Shown here piece by piece: positions 1-10,543 of a stretch of 64,000 nucleotides of DNA (position 1 is the first letter of the stretch; every line of letters begins with the position of its first letter). Location of the stretch: contig CM061233.1 in assembly GCA_030844895.1 (NCBI GenBank), forward strand, positions 87,691,563 to 87,755,562, given 5' to 3'. Both the position numbers and the translations under genes were made by a program. The notes under the pieces were generated by a model. The model had not been told where the DNA came from and searched no databases. It saw only the letters and a program-made list of their open reading frames with translations. This DNA comes from Ambrosia x helenae. Its lineage: Eukaryota > Streptophyta > Magnoliopsida > Asterales > Asteraceae.

Positions 1-2
1 CG

Positions 3-518
3 CGGGATCGTCAGAAGAGCTATGCCGATCGCCGTCGCAAACCGCTAGAGTTCCAGGTTGGGGACAAGGTGCTTCTGAAAGTTTCACCATGGAAGGGCGT
101 CATACGCTTTGGAAAGCGTGGCAAGCTTAACCCTCGTTACGTCGGACCGTTCGCAATCCTGGAACGGATTGGGCCGGTGGCGTACAGACTTGATTTACCG
201 ACGGAGCTCGGTAATGTTCACAACGTCTTCCATGTGTCTAACTTAAGGAAGTGTTTGGATGATGAATCTCTTGTTGTGCCACTGGAAGAGATCAAGGTTG
301 ATGATCGTCTTCGCATTGTGGAGGAACCCGTGGAGATTCTGGACTACAAGATTCGTAGCCTTCGGCGGAGTAAAATCCGCATTGTTAAAGTTCGTTGGAA
401 CTCGGATCGTGGACCGGAGTTCACGTGGGAACGAGAGGACCAGATGAAGGCTAAGTACCCTCATCTCTTTCCAAAGCGCGCGTTCGAATCCAGGTATGTT
501 ACTGCTGAAGCAGAGTGA
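3..518 (+). CDS. Ty3/gypsy pol C-terminus: integrase tail plus chromodomain-like tail (partial)
   Basis: The reading frame is open from the window edge to the TGA at 516-518, so the start is missing. The N-terminal part has the usual integrase C-terminal pattern, with VGDKVLLKVSPWKG followed by KLNPRYVGPF and the VFHVSNLRKC block. The last ~55 residues (PVEILD, then KVRWNSDRGPEFTWERE) match the C-terminal extension of plant chromoviruses of the Tekay/Del type, which is thought to steer integration to heterochromatin. The protein would act in the nucleus on retrotransposon cDNA. The LTR begins 141 bp after the stop. No frameshift is visible in this piece. Family assignment is confident; lineage (Tekay-like) is inferred from these motifs only. 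Confidence 0.88.
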   Translation, partial: RDRQKSYADRRRKPLEFQVGDKVLLKVSPWKGVIRFGKRGKLNPRYVGPFAILERIGPVAYRLDLPTELGNVHNVFHVSNLRKCLDDESLVVPLEEIKVDDRLRIVEEPVEILDYKIRSLRRSKIRIVKVRWNSDRGPEFTWEREDQMKAKYPHLFPKRAFESRYVTAEAE

Positions 519-538
519 ATCTCGGGGCGAGATTCCCT

Positions 539-658
539 TTCAACGTGGGGATGATGTGACAACCGGTAACCTTTCTTTTCGTTTTCTTCCTTTTCGTCTT
601 TTTCATTTTTGGGCTTCGTGCAATTTTCGGGACGAAAATTCTTTCAACGTGGGGATGA
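539..658 (+). other. Duplicated polypurine-tract-like motif upstream of the LTR
   Basis: The string CAACGTGGGGATGATGTGAC occurs at 541-560 and again at 645-664, 104 bp apart. The second copy directly abuts the LTR and is the expected primer for plus-strand DNA synthesis. The first is followed by a TGTGACAACC that mimics the LTR start. The minus-strand relative shows the same doubled arrangement at 15281-15398. Confidence 0.7.
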
Positions 659-3213
659 TGTGACACCCGGCATGTTCGGCTTAAACATAATAGTAACATC
701 TAAGTCTACCTTAGCGAGAAACGTTTATAAACAAACTTAACTGGGTTAGTTGAGTCGGGTCAAATTAGGATTGTCCAGGGTTCAATGATCTGGAGGATCA
801 TTGGGAGTCGTTTTGGGAATACATTAGTACCGGGTTCCGTTGTTGGTGACATTACATGAACTAATTAAGTATATGTGTAGATTATGGGTCGTGTGGTGGA
901 TTGTATACTTATACTTGCTTAAACGATGTACAAATGATTATACGTGCCTAAACATGCTAAGTATAGACTATGGATGCATGCTTACGTGTTAAGATGTGTT
1001 AGAATGCGTTAAACACGACAAACTGGAAAAAGGTTAACATGTGTTAAAGAGTGCTGTTAACATGTGTTAAAAAGTGCTGATGACCTGAATGTGGAAATAG
1101 TGGGCGAATGTGGAAATGGAACTTGAGAAATGGGCGAATGTAGAAACAAAGTGGGCGAATGTGGAAAGATTCCACATTCGACCACATAAAATGGGCGAAC
1201 CTGGACCTGGTATAAATACCATCCTTAGCCATTTTTCACCATTTCACAAACCCTAAACGCCTCCAAACACTCTCTATCAGCTATTATCATTGGGGAAGGA
1301 GTTTTTGAGCTTGTTTTTCATAACCTAACTCTCTAAATCATTACAAGTGAAAATCTAAGGTGTGTTCTTCATTCCAAATCCTTTTAAACAATTTTAACTT
1401 GTTTTCATCTAAACCCCAAGGGTCCAGATCTGATATCAACATGTTTTATGGGTAAAAACCTTCCTAATATCTTTCTAAATAAAACCTATTCATAAACAAT
1501 GAGTTTTTATGCAAACTAAACATGTGTTAATATGATATTATGCATTGTTTGATGATTACTTGTTGTATAGATGATATGATAACAACCTAGGGCTGTTATT
1601 TAATGATGGGTTATGATTGAAACATGTTACCTTTGATTGTTGATGGTGTTTTGACGATTAAAGGGGTTTTAGTTAGATTTAGGGCTTGTTTTTGGATGGT
1701 TATGATAAGGTTATGATAGGGGTTTCTTGTTCATGATGATTCGAGTATGATGAGCTGATTATTGATTGATTTCAGAAAGTTTCCTAATTGGGTAATATTT
1801 TCATGCATGATGATGTGACATCTCCATAATTTACTATTTTAGGAAACTTGTAAAACGGATAGATTTTGGGGTAAAATTGGTAGGGTTTCGTAGGAATATA
1901 TTAATGATGCTTGACTGCTGTAACTCATGATGTTTCGTGATGTTTTCGGATGTTTTTGGACGCGTTTTTGAGTAAACAACACAGCAGGGTCGAACCTGGA
2001 ACACCTTCGGCCAGTCGAACGGGCGAAGGTGGATTCCAGGGGTCGAACCTGGAAGCTAAAGGGGCGAAGGTGCCATAAATGGGCGAAGGTGGGAAGAAAA
2101 GGGGCGAAGGTGGAAGTTCAAAGCCACATTCGACCTTTTAGGGACACCTTCGACCACCTACAGCCACATTCGACCCTACGTTAACAAAAATGAGATTTTT
2201 GATACAAACTAAGTGTTTTATGCTTGAACCTTGCGTGTAATCTATGTGTACTTGATTAGTTAGGGTAATGGGTCACCAACGGGATGTCGGGTCGGTCTAG
2301 TGTGTCGGTTGAACATTTAAACACGTTTTAAAACATACTTGGTTATGATCTGGACAATCGGGGACTAGATAACCTTATGGTTATTAGTCGGAACACTTAT
2401 GTGAACATTTTGATAGATCTCCGGTAGAGGGATTATCAAGGGCTAAACATCTTTACATATATTTGAGGAACGCTATCTAAGGTGAGTTCACGGCCCCACT
2501 TTTACTGCTTTAACTTTTGGGGGAGAAAACATGCGCTAAACTGTTTTGGTAATATATGTCATACTATGGTTTTGAACTTGTGTACTATGCGATCTTTTGA
2601 AAGTCCCGGGGGAAACCATGAATGTGCGGGGTTGCACAACGGGGGAAATGTGGATAGATCTATTGGGCGTGACCTGCCCCACTCGTCGGCTTGGAGGGCC
2701 GGGCGGGTGCATATTGTCTCGAACAGGAACATTATCGTGCTGAACATTACGGGCTGCTAAACATGCTAAACATTGCTAAACGTGTCCAGTAATGGTTTCC
2801 AATCGTAGTAGTAACAAACATACGCCTAGCTAGCGTACTTGGTAACATTGATATAGTATGGACATGGTAACACTTGGTAACTCTTTTGAACAAACCTGTG
2901 AACTCACCAGCATTATATGTTGACGTCTCTTTGGCATGTTTTTCTCAGGTCGCTAAGGTAGCAACAATTGGATCTAGGCGCACGAGTCGGCACGGGCGTC
3001 TAGGGTTTAGAGCACGGTTTTCATTAAACATTCGAATTATGTCTTTTGAGTTGTAAACAATTAAAGCTTCCGCTACAGTTTATGTCTTTATAACTATATT
3101 TTCTGAATATTGTGTTATGCATATAGTGTTGTTTATTGTGACCGTTGACTTGAATCCTGGTTTGTCATGCGCCTCGCGGTAAAACCCCGCAAGTGGAATT
3201 TGAGGGTGTGACA
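659..3213 (+). repeat. Gypsy 3' LTR (2555 bp)
   Basis: Runs from TGTGACACCC to GGTGTGACA. A TATA-like string (TATAAATACC, about 1211-1220) lies in the middle, followed by a transcript-leader-like stretch. Two clusters of short GGGCGAA/GGTCGAA/TTCGACC motifs lie at about 1090-1205 and 1985-2180. Its last ~80 bp, with the CGCGGTAAAACCCCGC hairpin-like string, recur in reverse complement at 22800 and 53473, which defines the family. The short ORFs inside have no recognisable product. Confidence 0.88.
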
Positions 3214-3280
3214 ATTTTAAAATAAAATAAACGTAATAAGATTTAATTTTTGATCCGTGAATTCTAAATTTTTTATACAG

Positions 3281-4443
3281 GAGCAGCCTGTGGTGTTGTT
3301 GGGTACTATTAAAGATCTATTTAAAGAATTTGGGTGGCACTACATGGGGTGTCCCAAATGTACATAGAGTACATAATCCGTGAAGTTGGCGAAGGAAGTG
3401 GCCAATTTGAAGAAGAAAAGGTTTTCCAGTGTTGTGAATGGTAATTTAGTGCCAAACAAGTCGTCCCTACACCAAGGTCATATTTCTTTTAAATATTTTT
3501 TATTTTTTAAAAACGTATTTGCTCAGTATAATACATAAGTTTGTTTTTCTAGATTTAAAATTTAGGTTCGTGTCCAAGATGTGAACGGTGTTGTTTCACT
3601 TACATTGTGTCATCGTGACGCTTCAAAACTTCTTAACAAAAGTGCAACTGAATTGCTTGAAGAGAATATGGTACTTTTCTATTTTTTTAAAAGAACGCAA
3701 ATTTATTTATTAGTATTTTTTAAATATAATTTTTGTACTCATATTAATTATTTATGGTTCTCCTTTTAAATAGGTTGGTGATACAGTTAACTATCCAAAA
3801 GAAATCAGTATTTTGTTGGAAAAAGAACTTGCTTTTAAAATCTTTGTTTCTGACTTCAATTTAAACAATAAATATGATGTTTATGGTGTAACAAAGTTTA
3901 GTGACGATCCAACAATTATCTCAGAGCTGAAAAAGAAGTTGTATGTTGGACAGGTACTTTATGGTCCCAATTTTGTTAATAACAAACTATATATGTATAA
4001 ACGACTAATTTATTGTTCTATACTTTTTTTTAAACTAAATATACAGCCTACTGAATCTGAGCCTCTTCACACATCTATGTTAGCAATGCAGTCTAATGAT
4101 ATGTCTGTCTCCAAGGTATCCTTATCTTCTACATTTACTTAGATGTTAAGATTCATACGTTTGTAACTATTTAAAAAAATAATAATTTTGTAATAATACT
4201 GATACAAACATCTTTTCTGTGTAGTAATCAAAATCAGAAACATACGATAATGAAACGCCCATGTCCATTGATGATAACTTTGTTGATAAGAAAGTTTATG
4301 TTGAAGGTGAACAGTTTTCTATAAGTTCCAAGTATCATATGGTTAAACGTAAACTGGTTGACGTAATTTCTGATGATGAAAGCACACCAATGCGTCCCAG
4401 TAAGATTGGAAGTGGTGGTAGCAAGGACAAAGATAAGGCTTAA
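3281..4443 (+). pseudogene. RPA1-like single-stranded DNA-binding protein, decayed, Helitron-borne
   Basis: Five exon-like segments with AG/GT borders fit 3281-3476, 3553-3670, 3774-3953, 4047-4115 and 4225-4443. The first encodes the zinc-ribbon part of the RPA70 C-terminal OB fold (WHYMGCPKC, later a CC pair), but reads a TAG straight after the first cysteine pair. The second and third carry FRVQDVNG and the NKYDVYGVTKFSDD block expected of this fold. The last is an acidic and lysine-rich tail ending KDKDKA with a stop. RPA1-like genes are common Helitron passengers, probably aiding single-strand DNA handling. Upstream exons are missing, replaced by the gypsy insertion. The nonsense codons make it non-functional. 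Exon borders are my reading from splice consensus only. Confidence 0.68.
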
Positions 4444-4635
4444 AAGTAGTTTTCTATGAAGATGGTCTATGAGTTATATTGGTTTCTGTTTGTTTTTTAA
4501 GTATTTATGAACATTGTCCCTTTGATATTTCGGATTTGGTTGCTTTGCACTGTGTGCTACTATTTCTCATATTTAAAAAGTCAATTGGTATTTGTCTTTA
4601 TTCAATCGTACACGATGTTTTTTCTAGATATTTTA

Positions 4636-6154
4636 CAATTAACCAAAATTAGAAAGACAAACAATTTGGTTGAAGAATTTGATACGCAATTTGCTTCTTT
4701 AACAGATGAACACAAAAAAAAAAATTATAACTGTGTAATGAAATCTGTTGAGGAGAAGAAAGGAGATGTTTTTTTTTTGTTTATGGTTACGGTGGTACAG
4801 GTAAAACTTTCCTATGGAAGACACTATCTTCATTCATAAGATCTAAAAGAAAAATCGTTTTGAATGTTTCTTCGAGTGCTATTGCATCTTTGCTATTGAC
4901 AGGTGGTAGGACAGCACATTCCAGGTTTTGTATTCATATAAACCTAACTGAAGATTCTATGTGTTACATGCAACCAAATAGTGATGTTGCCCAACTGCTT
5001 AAAAAAACAGATTTGATTATCTGGGATGAAGCACCCATGGTTCATAAACATGCTTTCGAAGCACTAGATCGAAGTTTAAAAGATGTATTTGGTGTTCATG
5101 ATGTTGACTCTTCTGATTTGCTATTCGGTGGAAAGGTCGTTGTGTTTGGGGGTGACTTTAGACAAATTCTACCAGTTGTACCAAATGGAACTAGGCATGA
5201 CATTGTTAATGCCTCTTTAAGTTCATCATACATTTGGCACAAATGCGTTGTTTTAGAATTAACAAAAAATAGGAGGTTGCTTTCACAAAGTTGCAAGTCT
5301 GATATTGAGGAAACTAAAAAGTTTGCAGATTGGCTTTTGGATATAGGAGAAGGAAAGGTGGATACAATAAGTGATGTTCAGGATGTTATTGAGATACATG
5401 AGGACTTACTTATTTCTCAATCTTCGGATCATGTTTCTGATTGGATATCCTTTGTGTATCCGTCACTTTTGGATAACATCCACATTCCTCATTATTTTCA
5501 AGATCGAGCTATATTGGCACCGAAGAATGAAGTTGTTCAAGAAATTAATGATAGATTACTTTCAATGTTTCCTGGTGAGGAAATTGAGTATCTAAGTTCA
5601 GATAGTGTTTGTCAGTCCGAAGATGTTAACGAAAAGGTTGATGAAAGCTTAATTTCTCCTGATATTTTGAATGGTCTTAAGTTATCTGGAATACCAAATC
5701 ACCGTTTGGTTTTGAAAGTTGGTGTCCGGTAATGTTACTTAGAAACATTGATCAGAAAAGTGGTTTGTGTAATGGAACAAGGTTACAAGTTGTTAAAATG
5801 GGAAAACGTGTAATAGAAGGGAGAATCATTTCAGGAAGTAATATTGGAATGCGAACGTTTATCCCAAGAATTACTTTATCACCTTCGGATAAGAGAATTC
5901 CTTTTAAATTTAACAGAAGACAATTCCCACTCGTTGTTTCTTTCGCAATGACAATAAACAAGAGTCAAGGACAATCCTTATCCAGGGTTGGGTTGTATTT
6001 GAAGGAACCTGTTTTTTCACACGGGCAGTTGTATGTTGCGCTATCAAGGGTCAAAAGTCGAGATGGGCTGAAAATAGTTATACTAGATGAAGATGGCAAA
6101 CTGACGAACAAAACATCAAACGTTGTGTACAAAGAAGTATTTCAAGCTTTATGA
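4636..6154 (+). pseudogene. PIF1-like DNA helicase (Helitron helicase domain), frameshifted
   Basis: Helicase motifs appear in the right order: Walker A GGTGKT at 4791-4808, Walker B-type IIWDEAPM near 5015-5040, GGDFRQILP near 5150-5172, and the C-terminal TINKSQGQSL near 5950-5980 with YVALSR near 6030. These define the superfamily 1B helicase that unwinds DNA during rolling-circle Helitron transposition. Two breaks disrupt the frame. One lies in a run of ten T near 4769-4778, just before Walker A. The other lies near 5725-5732, where one base appears missing ahead of MLLRN. The N-terminal Rep/HUH part is absent. It is transcribed in the same direction as the RPA1-like remnant and ends 145 bp before the Helitron terminus. 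Confidence 0.85.
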
Positions 6155-6270
6155 ATAATTTTATAACATTTTGATGCATTTTTTTAACTTATCTTTATTG
6201 ACGTCATGTACACACAACTTCAATAATACAAATATTATTTTCATATTTTTATATTTTTCTTTGGTATGCA

Positions 6271-6299
6271 CCGTGGGTACCCACGGGTCTCTAACCTAG
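6271..6299 (+). other. Helitron 3' terminus (hairpin plus CTAG)
   Basis: The self-complementary CCGTGGGTACCCACGG is followed 9 bp later by CTAG, then T at 6300. This is the canonical Helitron transposition terminator, and it fixes the element boundary. Confidence 0.85.
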
Positions 6300-7862
6300 T
6301 GATTACTTAAAAAAAACGTTGTGGAACAGCCTCGAACCTAAGACCATTTGTTGAACAACAGTTGAGTCAACCATCTGATCTGCATCAGATGATTGTTTTA
6401 TTTCGTTTCTGAATTAGTTTTAAATAGACGCGAACACACTTATTTTAATAAAAAATGAATATGTAGTCCAGAATCAAACAATAAGAAAGTAATGAATAAA
6501 ATATTAATATACTTATACGGGGTAAAAATCCCTTACACCGGTATAATTTGGCATTAATTAATGTATTTTTTTAATTTTTTTACAGCGGTGTTTACGTGTT
6601 TTTACACCAGTGTGCAAAAATGATTTTTTTTTCGCATTCTACGTCGAGTTCTCGCGAGTTCTCACAACTCATCGAGTTCGCAACGGATCCTAACCCTAGT
6701 ATTTTATATGTTAAAATAAAGATTTTATAGTAGTTTTAAAACTAAAAGTAAAACAATTTATTGTTTATGGTGAATATGAATTAAATCGAATTTGAGTTTC
6801 AAATACGAATCAAATAAATCAAATCTTAATCAAATATGAATTTAGTTAAGTAAAAAAATTAAAAATTCGTTATTTAATTCGTTGGATATTACGCTAGTGG
6901 AAAGAAACTTTAGCACTGTAGCTAGGTTCATGATAAATTATGTATATAATAATTTTTTTTCCTTCGTTTAGACCTTGCTAGTACAGGGAGCATGTGCCAA
7001 TGTAAAAGAAAAGGTTTAAAGCTTAATTAGAAGCCCTAAAGAAGTGATTAGACTATTGTAAAGAAGATGGAATGAATATCTTTATTAGTGTGAGCAGAAT
7101 TGTTTTTCTATAATAGCAATATTAAAAACCTTTAAGGTATATGTGTACATGAGTATTCTTAATTCAGGTGTAAAAAGACAATATATAAATTCTCTTTAAA
7201 ACTCTCAACTTAAAAACTAATTAGCTTGGCCAAACTTTTAGGGTTGTTTTCATTCTATTTGTTAATACGTTTTTTCATGCATATTAATTAGAATCTTGAT
7301 CTTCTATGTTCACATTTTATAATTTTGATTTGCCAAATCGGTGTACATGCCATATTCATGCCCTCCTTCTCTCCTCAAGGTTTTTTTTTTTTCCGGCCTT
7401 GGAATTATTTTAATTCACTATAAATCATTCCAAACTTTTACCACATCACCTAATTTTTCTTTTATTTAATTAACCAAAAAGAGATTAAAAAAAACAATTT
7501 TTATATTTACTCAAAAAGCACAAATATGGCCCATCAACACCTTGTCCGGTTCCGTCCGGTATACCGGACCACAACCCTCCAAACCCCTCTTACAATGGGG
7601 TTGGTTTGAAACACCTTGTTTGCTTGGTTTGGACCCATCCAGAGCAACCCATTGTGGGTGTATGAGAATTACTAGTTGTCTAGTTAGGTGATACTAGCTT
7701 ATTATAAGTACCACATAAAACCAGAAAAATTGTACACCTTTTCTTGCATGAGTTACAAGTTATGATTAGATGTGAAAGGTTGAATCACATACACATCATT
7801 CAGAAAACTAGAAAAGGACCATCTTAAGGCCATCATTTTCTAATCCCAAAACACATGCACCC
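6300..7862. other. Intergenic, AT-rich, no gene seen
   Basis: No convincing coding sequence. It holds AT-rich DNA, homopolymer runs, and a short TCCGGTATACCGGA-type palindrome near 7554-7568. A stretch near 6320-6370 contains, on the minus strand, a GGTTCGAGGCT box that could be the B box of an old tRNA-derived SINE, but no full SINE could be delimited. Confidence 0.5.
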
Positions 7863-7872
7863 CTATATATAC
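7863..7872 (+). promoter_or_regulatory. TATA box of the YUCCA locus
   Basis: CTATATATAC lies 105-115 bp ahead of the first in-frame ATG, followed by a pyrimidine-rich leader (CCCTCTCTCACCCCC) typical of plant 5' UTRs. This places a start site near 7895-7905. Confidence 0.6.
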
Positions 7873-7976
7873 CTCTACATCCCTCTCTCACCCCCTCCAC
7901 ACATTTCTTTACTCTTACAATCTAGAAGTTGTTTGTCTTGTTCAAAATCCACAACCTTTTTAACTACTCTCTTTTA

Positions 7977-9940
7977 ATGCATTGTTGTTGTAACAATCTT
8001 GATCATTGTCCAACAATGGTATATCAAGCTCTTGAACATGAGGAATTATTCTCGCGCCGCTGCATACTAGTAAACGGGCCAGTCATTGTAGGTGCTGGCC
8101 CGTCAGGCCTTGCAGTTGGCGCAGGGCTACACCAGCAAGGTGTTCCCTTTGTCATTTTAGACCGTGCCGACTGCATTGCCTCACTCTGGCAACATAACAC
8201 TTACGACCGCCTCAAACTACACCTCCCTAAACAATTTTGCCAACTACCTTACTTCCCTTTCCCACAAAATTTCCCCGAATACCCTACCAAATATCAATTT
8301 ATTGAATATCTCGAGTCATATGCCAAAAGTTTGAGATTACCCCTAGGTTCAATGAGTCGGTCAGTCGGCTAAATATGATGAAACTTGTGGGCTTTGGCGT
8401 GTTAGGACCATGACTAATGACTGTGAGGTTGAGTATATATGTCGTTGGCTCGTGGTCGCGACAGGAGAGAATGCTGAGAAGGTAGTGCCTAATTTTGAAG
8501 GGTTGGATGAGTTTGAAGGGACCATTATGCATGCCTGCGATTATCGGTCAGGTGAGGCTTTTGAAGGAAAGCGAGTTTTGGTAGTTGGTTGTGGGAACTC
8601 AGGCATGGAAGTGTCTCTTGATCTTTGCCATCACAACGCCTTTCCATCGATGGTGGTTCGAAGCTCGGTTAGTTACATTTTTATGTAAACCAATCAAGTT
8701 CACAACGCACTAATTTTTGTCGTAAATACGTAGCAAATATTAGTGGAAAAAATTGTTTTTCACAACACATGTTTAGTCAAAGTCAATTTTTTAGAAAACT
8801 GTCAATAACGGCTGGCGGTTTTCTACGCATTTAAAATGCCCAGTTTTCTAGTAGTGACATAGTGACGTACTTTCAACTTATTTTATTATTCTAAATCTTG
8901 TTTTCATTATTATGATCAACAGGTGCACATACTTCCTAGAGAGATTGCTGGGAAATCTACTTTTGAACTAGCAACTACACTGATCAAATGGCTGCCATTA
9001 AAAGTAGTTGACAACATTCTTATTATTCTTGCAAGGTGCATTCTAGGAAACCTAGAAAAATATGGTATAAAAAGGCCTACAAAAGGTCCTTTACAGCTTA
9101 AAAAACATCAAAGGGAAGACTCCTGTTCTTGATATTGGTGCATTACAAAAGATCAAATCCGGGAAAATTCAGATTGTTTCAGGAATCAAGAAGTTTTATT
9201 CGGGTCGGGTCGAGCTGGTTAATGGAGCAAATCTTGAAATAGATTCGGTTATTTTGGCAACCGGGTATTGCAGCAATGTTCCTTCATGGTTAAAGGTAAT
9301 ATCTTTTATAGTTTTATGCAAACTTTCATAACCAGACTGGTTTTCGAACCGAACGCCTAAAGTAGTAAGGTTCTATCAAATTTAAAAATAAAACATGTAA
9401 AAATATAATGAATTTAAAATAAAAGATAATAATACTTTATTTTTATTTTTTGGGTTTAAGTATGTTAATAAATTATCAAGAGTTAAATAAACAAAATATA
9501 AAGAGTTTAAAGTAGTAAATAGATCATTAAATGATATTTTGTATTGAAAAAAACTAGTAGCCAACCGATTCAAATGAAAGCGGTCTAAATACACAAAACC
9601 GGACCAGTTATGTGTCTGGTTCCAGTCTGGTGTAGTCTGGTTCTGAAAACATTGTTTTTATGACAAAATCTTGAAAGTGAAATACAATTTATACCCTTGA
9701 GTTAATCATAAGCATTCAACAGGAAGATGGTTTGTTTTCGAAGGACGGTATGCCATAAGACCATTTCCAGAAGGGTGGAAAGGGAAAGCAGGAATTTATG
9801 CAGTTGGGTTCACAGGAAGAGGTCTTTCTGGTGCATCTTTTGATGCCATTAGAGTTGCACAAGATATTGGCATGATATGGAATCAAGAAACTAAACAAAC
9901 TAATCATTATGCTAGTTTCTTGAGATCAAAGATGCAATAA
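7977..9940 (+). pseudogene. YUC: YUCCA-type flavin monooxygenase (auxin biosynthesis), four frame breaks
   Basis: YUCCA enzymes convert indole-3-pyruvate to indole-3-acetic acid using FAD and NADPH. Three exons are clear: 7977-8667, 8923-9295 and 9723-9940 (TAA). Seen motifs are the FAD site GAGPSG (residues ~39-44), the FMO-type motif FEGTIMHACDY, the NADPH site GCGNSG, and the C-terminal ATGYCSN. The first ATG is 7977; 8016 (MVYQALE) is an equally plausible start. The frame is broken four times by single bases: a deletion in the A run near 8322, a deletion near 8359, an extra A in the A run near 9103-9108, and a deletion near 9756, which also gives an in-frame TAA. Splice sites and residues between breaks look conserved. 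It is either a recent pseudogene or a locus with assembly indels. The nearby NDUFA13 and PAM71-like genes show no such errors. Confidence 0.85.
8708..8856. mobile_element. Possible CACTA-type MITE in YUCCA intron 1
   Basis: Starts CACTAATTTTTG and ends TTTTCTAGTAGTG, whose complement is CACTACTAGAAAA, a classic CACTA terminus. The flanking triplets ACG and ACA match only 2 of 3, and the inverted ends agree only over CACTA. Tentative. Confidence 0.35.
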
Positions 9941-10249
9941 GTATAAAGATTTATAAATAATATTGTAACTGTTTTAAACTTTTGTATTGTTTTTGGTTTT
10001 TCAGTTTTGTATGCTGACTGGTAAAAAAAATGTAACAAAAGAAATATAGCCCTCTCCAGATTAAGTCTAGACTGTGAGGTTGTGTACAAAAAAAAAGGAA
10101 GATGAGGCTTTTTCTTTTTTTTTTTCGGTTTTTTGTTTTTTGTATTTTATTTAAATTTCAGAAATGTAACTTGTTTTGAGTGTTGTTATTTGCTAACTGT
10201 TATGTTTTATACAAAATAAACATATGATTATGTAGGGTTGATGAAGTTG
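9941..10249. other. 3' flank of YUCCA locus
   Basis: AT-rich presumed 3' UTR and flank with T and A runs and an AATAAA-like AAAATAAAC near 10214-10222. Nothing coding. Confidence 0.45.
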
Positions 10250-10252
10250 GTA

Positions 10253-10540
10253 CACTACCAGCTAAGGTCCCAATTTCGTACACAAAAATTCCGACGACAA
10301 AATTATGTTCGGTAATTGCGAATTTGATTACGCATATCCGACCAAATGCCAACACACTGAATGCACTAAATTAGTGACCGGATACAAAAAAATTTTAAAA
10401 AATGTTCGCCGATGATTAGTCTGGAATATGTTTCCACGACCCTTTACAACAGAAAGAATTCGGTTGGAGATTGGTTGAAATTAGCCGCTTCTTTTCCCCA
10501 CAAAATTTTGGGTGATAAATCGCACAATTTTCTAGTAGCG
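10253..10540. mobile_element. CACTA-like MITE (288 bp)
   Basis: Begins CACTACCAGCTAA and ends TTTTCTAGTAGCG (complement CGCTACTAGAAAA). It is flanked by the direct triplet GTA at 10250-10252 and 10541-10543, the 3-bp duplication expected of CACTA elements. No coding capacity. Ends are imperfect, so this is a moderate call. Confidence 0.55.
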
Positions 10541-10543
10541 GTA

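Larger units (their letters stand above)
1..3213 (+). mobile_element. Ty3/gypsy (chromovirus-like) element, 3' part only
   Basis: The 3' end of a plus-strand LTR retrotransposon whose body lies left of the window. In order: integrase C-terminus with a chromodomain-like tail, two polypurine-tract-like motifs, and a complete LTR (659-3213) starting TGTGACACCC and ending GGTGTGACA. The LTR belongs to the same family as those at 12953-15287, 22800-35568 and 53473-55377. The element ends inside an intron-like stretch of the Helitron-borne RPA1-like gene, so it probably inserted into that Helitron. The 5' LTR and the other target duplication are outside the window. Confidence 0.9.
3214..6299 (+). 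mobile_element. Helitron, 3' part with RPA1-like and PIF1-like remnants
   Basis: The right end has the diagnostic Helitron terminus: a 16-bp palindrome CCGTGGGTACCCACGG (6271-6286), a short spacer, and CTAG (6296-6299) followed by a host T. Inside, in the same orientation, are a decayed intron-containing RPA1-like gene and a decayed PIF1-type helicase, the two accessory and catalytic modules typical of plant autonomous Helitrons. The Rep domain and 5' TC end are not seen. The left side is cut by the gypsy element ending at 3213. Confidence 0.78.

Noticed and set aside
243..464. Minus-strand frame across the gypsy integrase tail
   Set aside because: Shadow of the plus-strand pol frame, which has clear family motifs.
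6320..6375. Possible tRNA gene or SINE on the minus strand (GGTTCGAGGCT box)
   Set aside because: No cloverleaf can be drawn and no A box or tail at the right spacing; too weak to list as an RNA gene.
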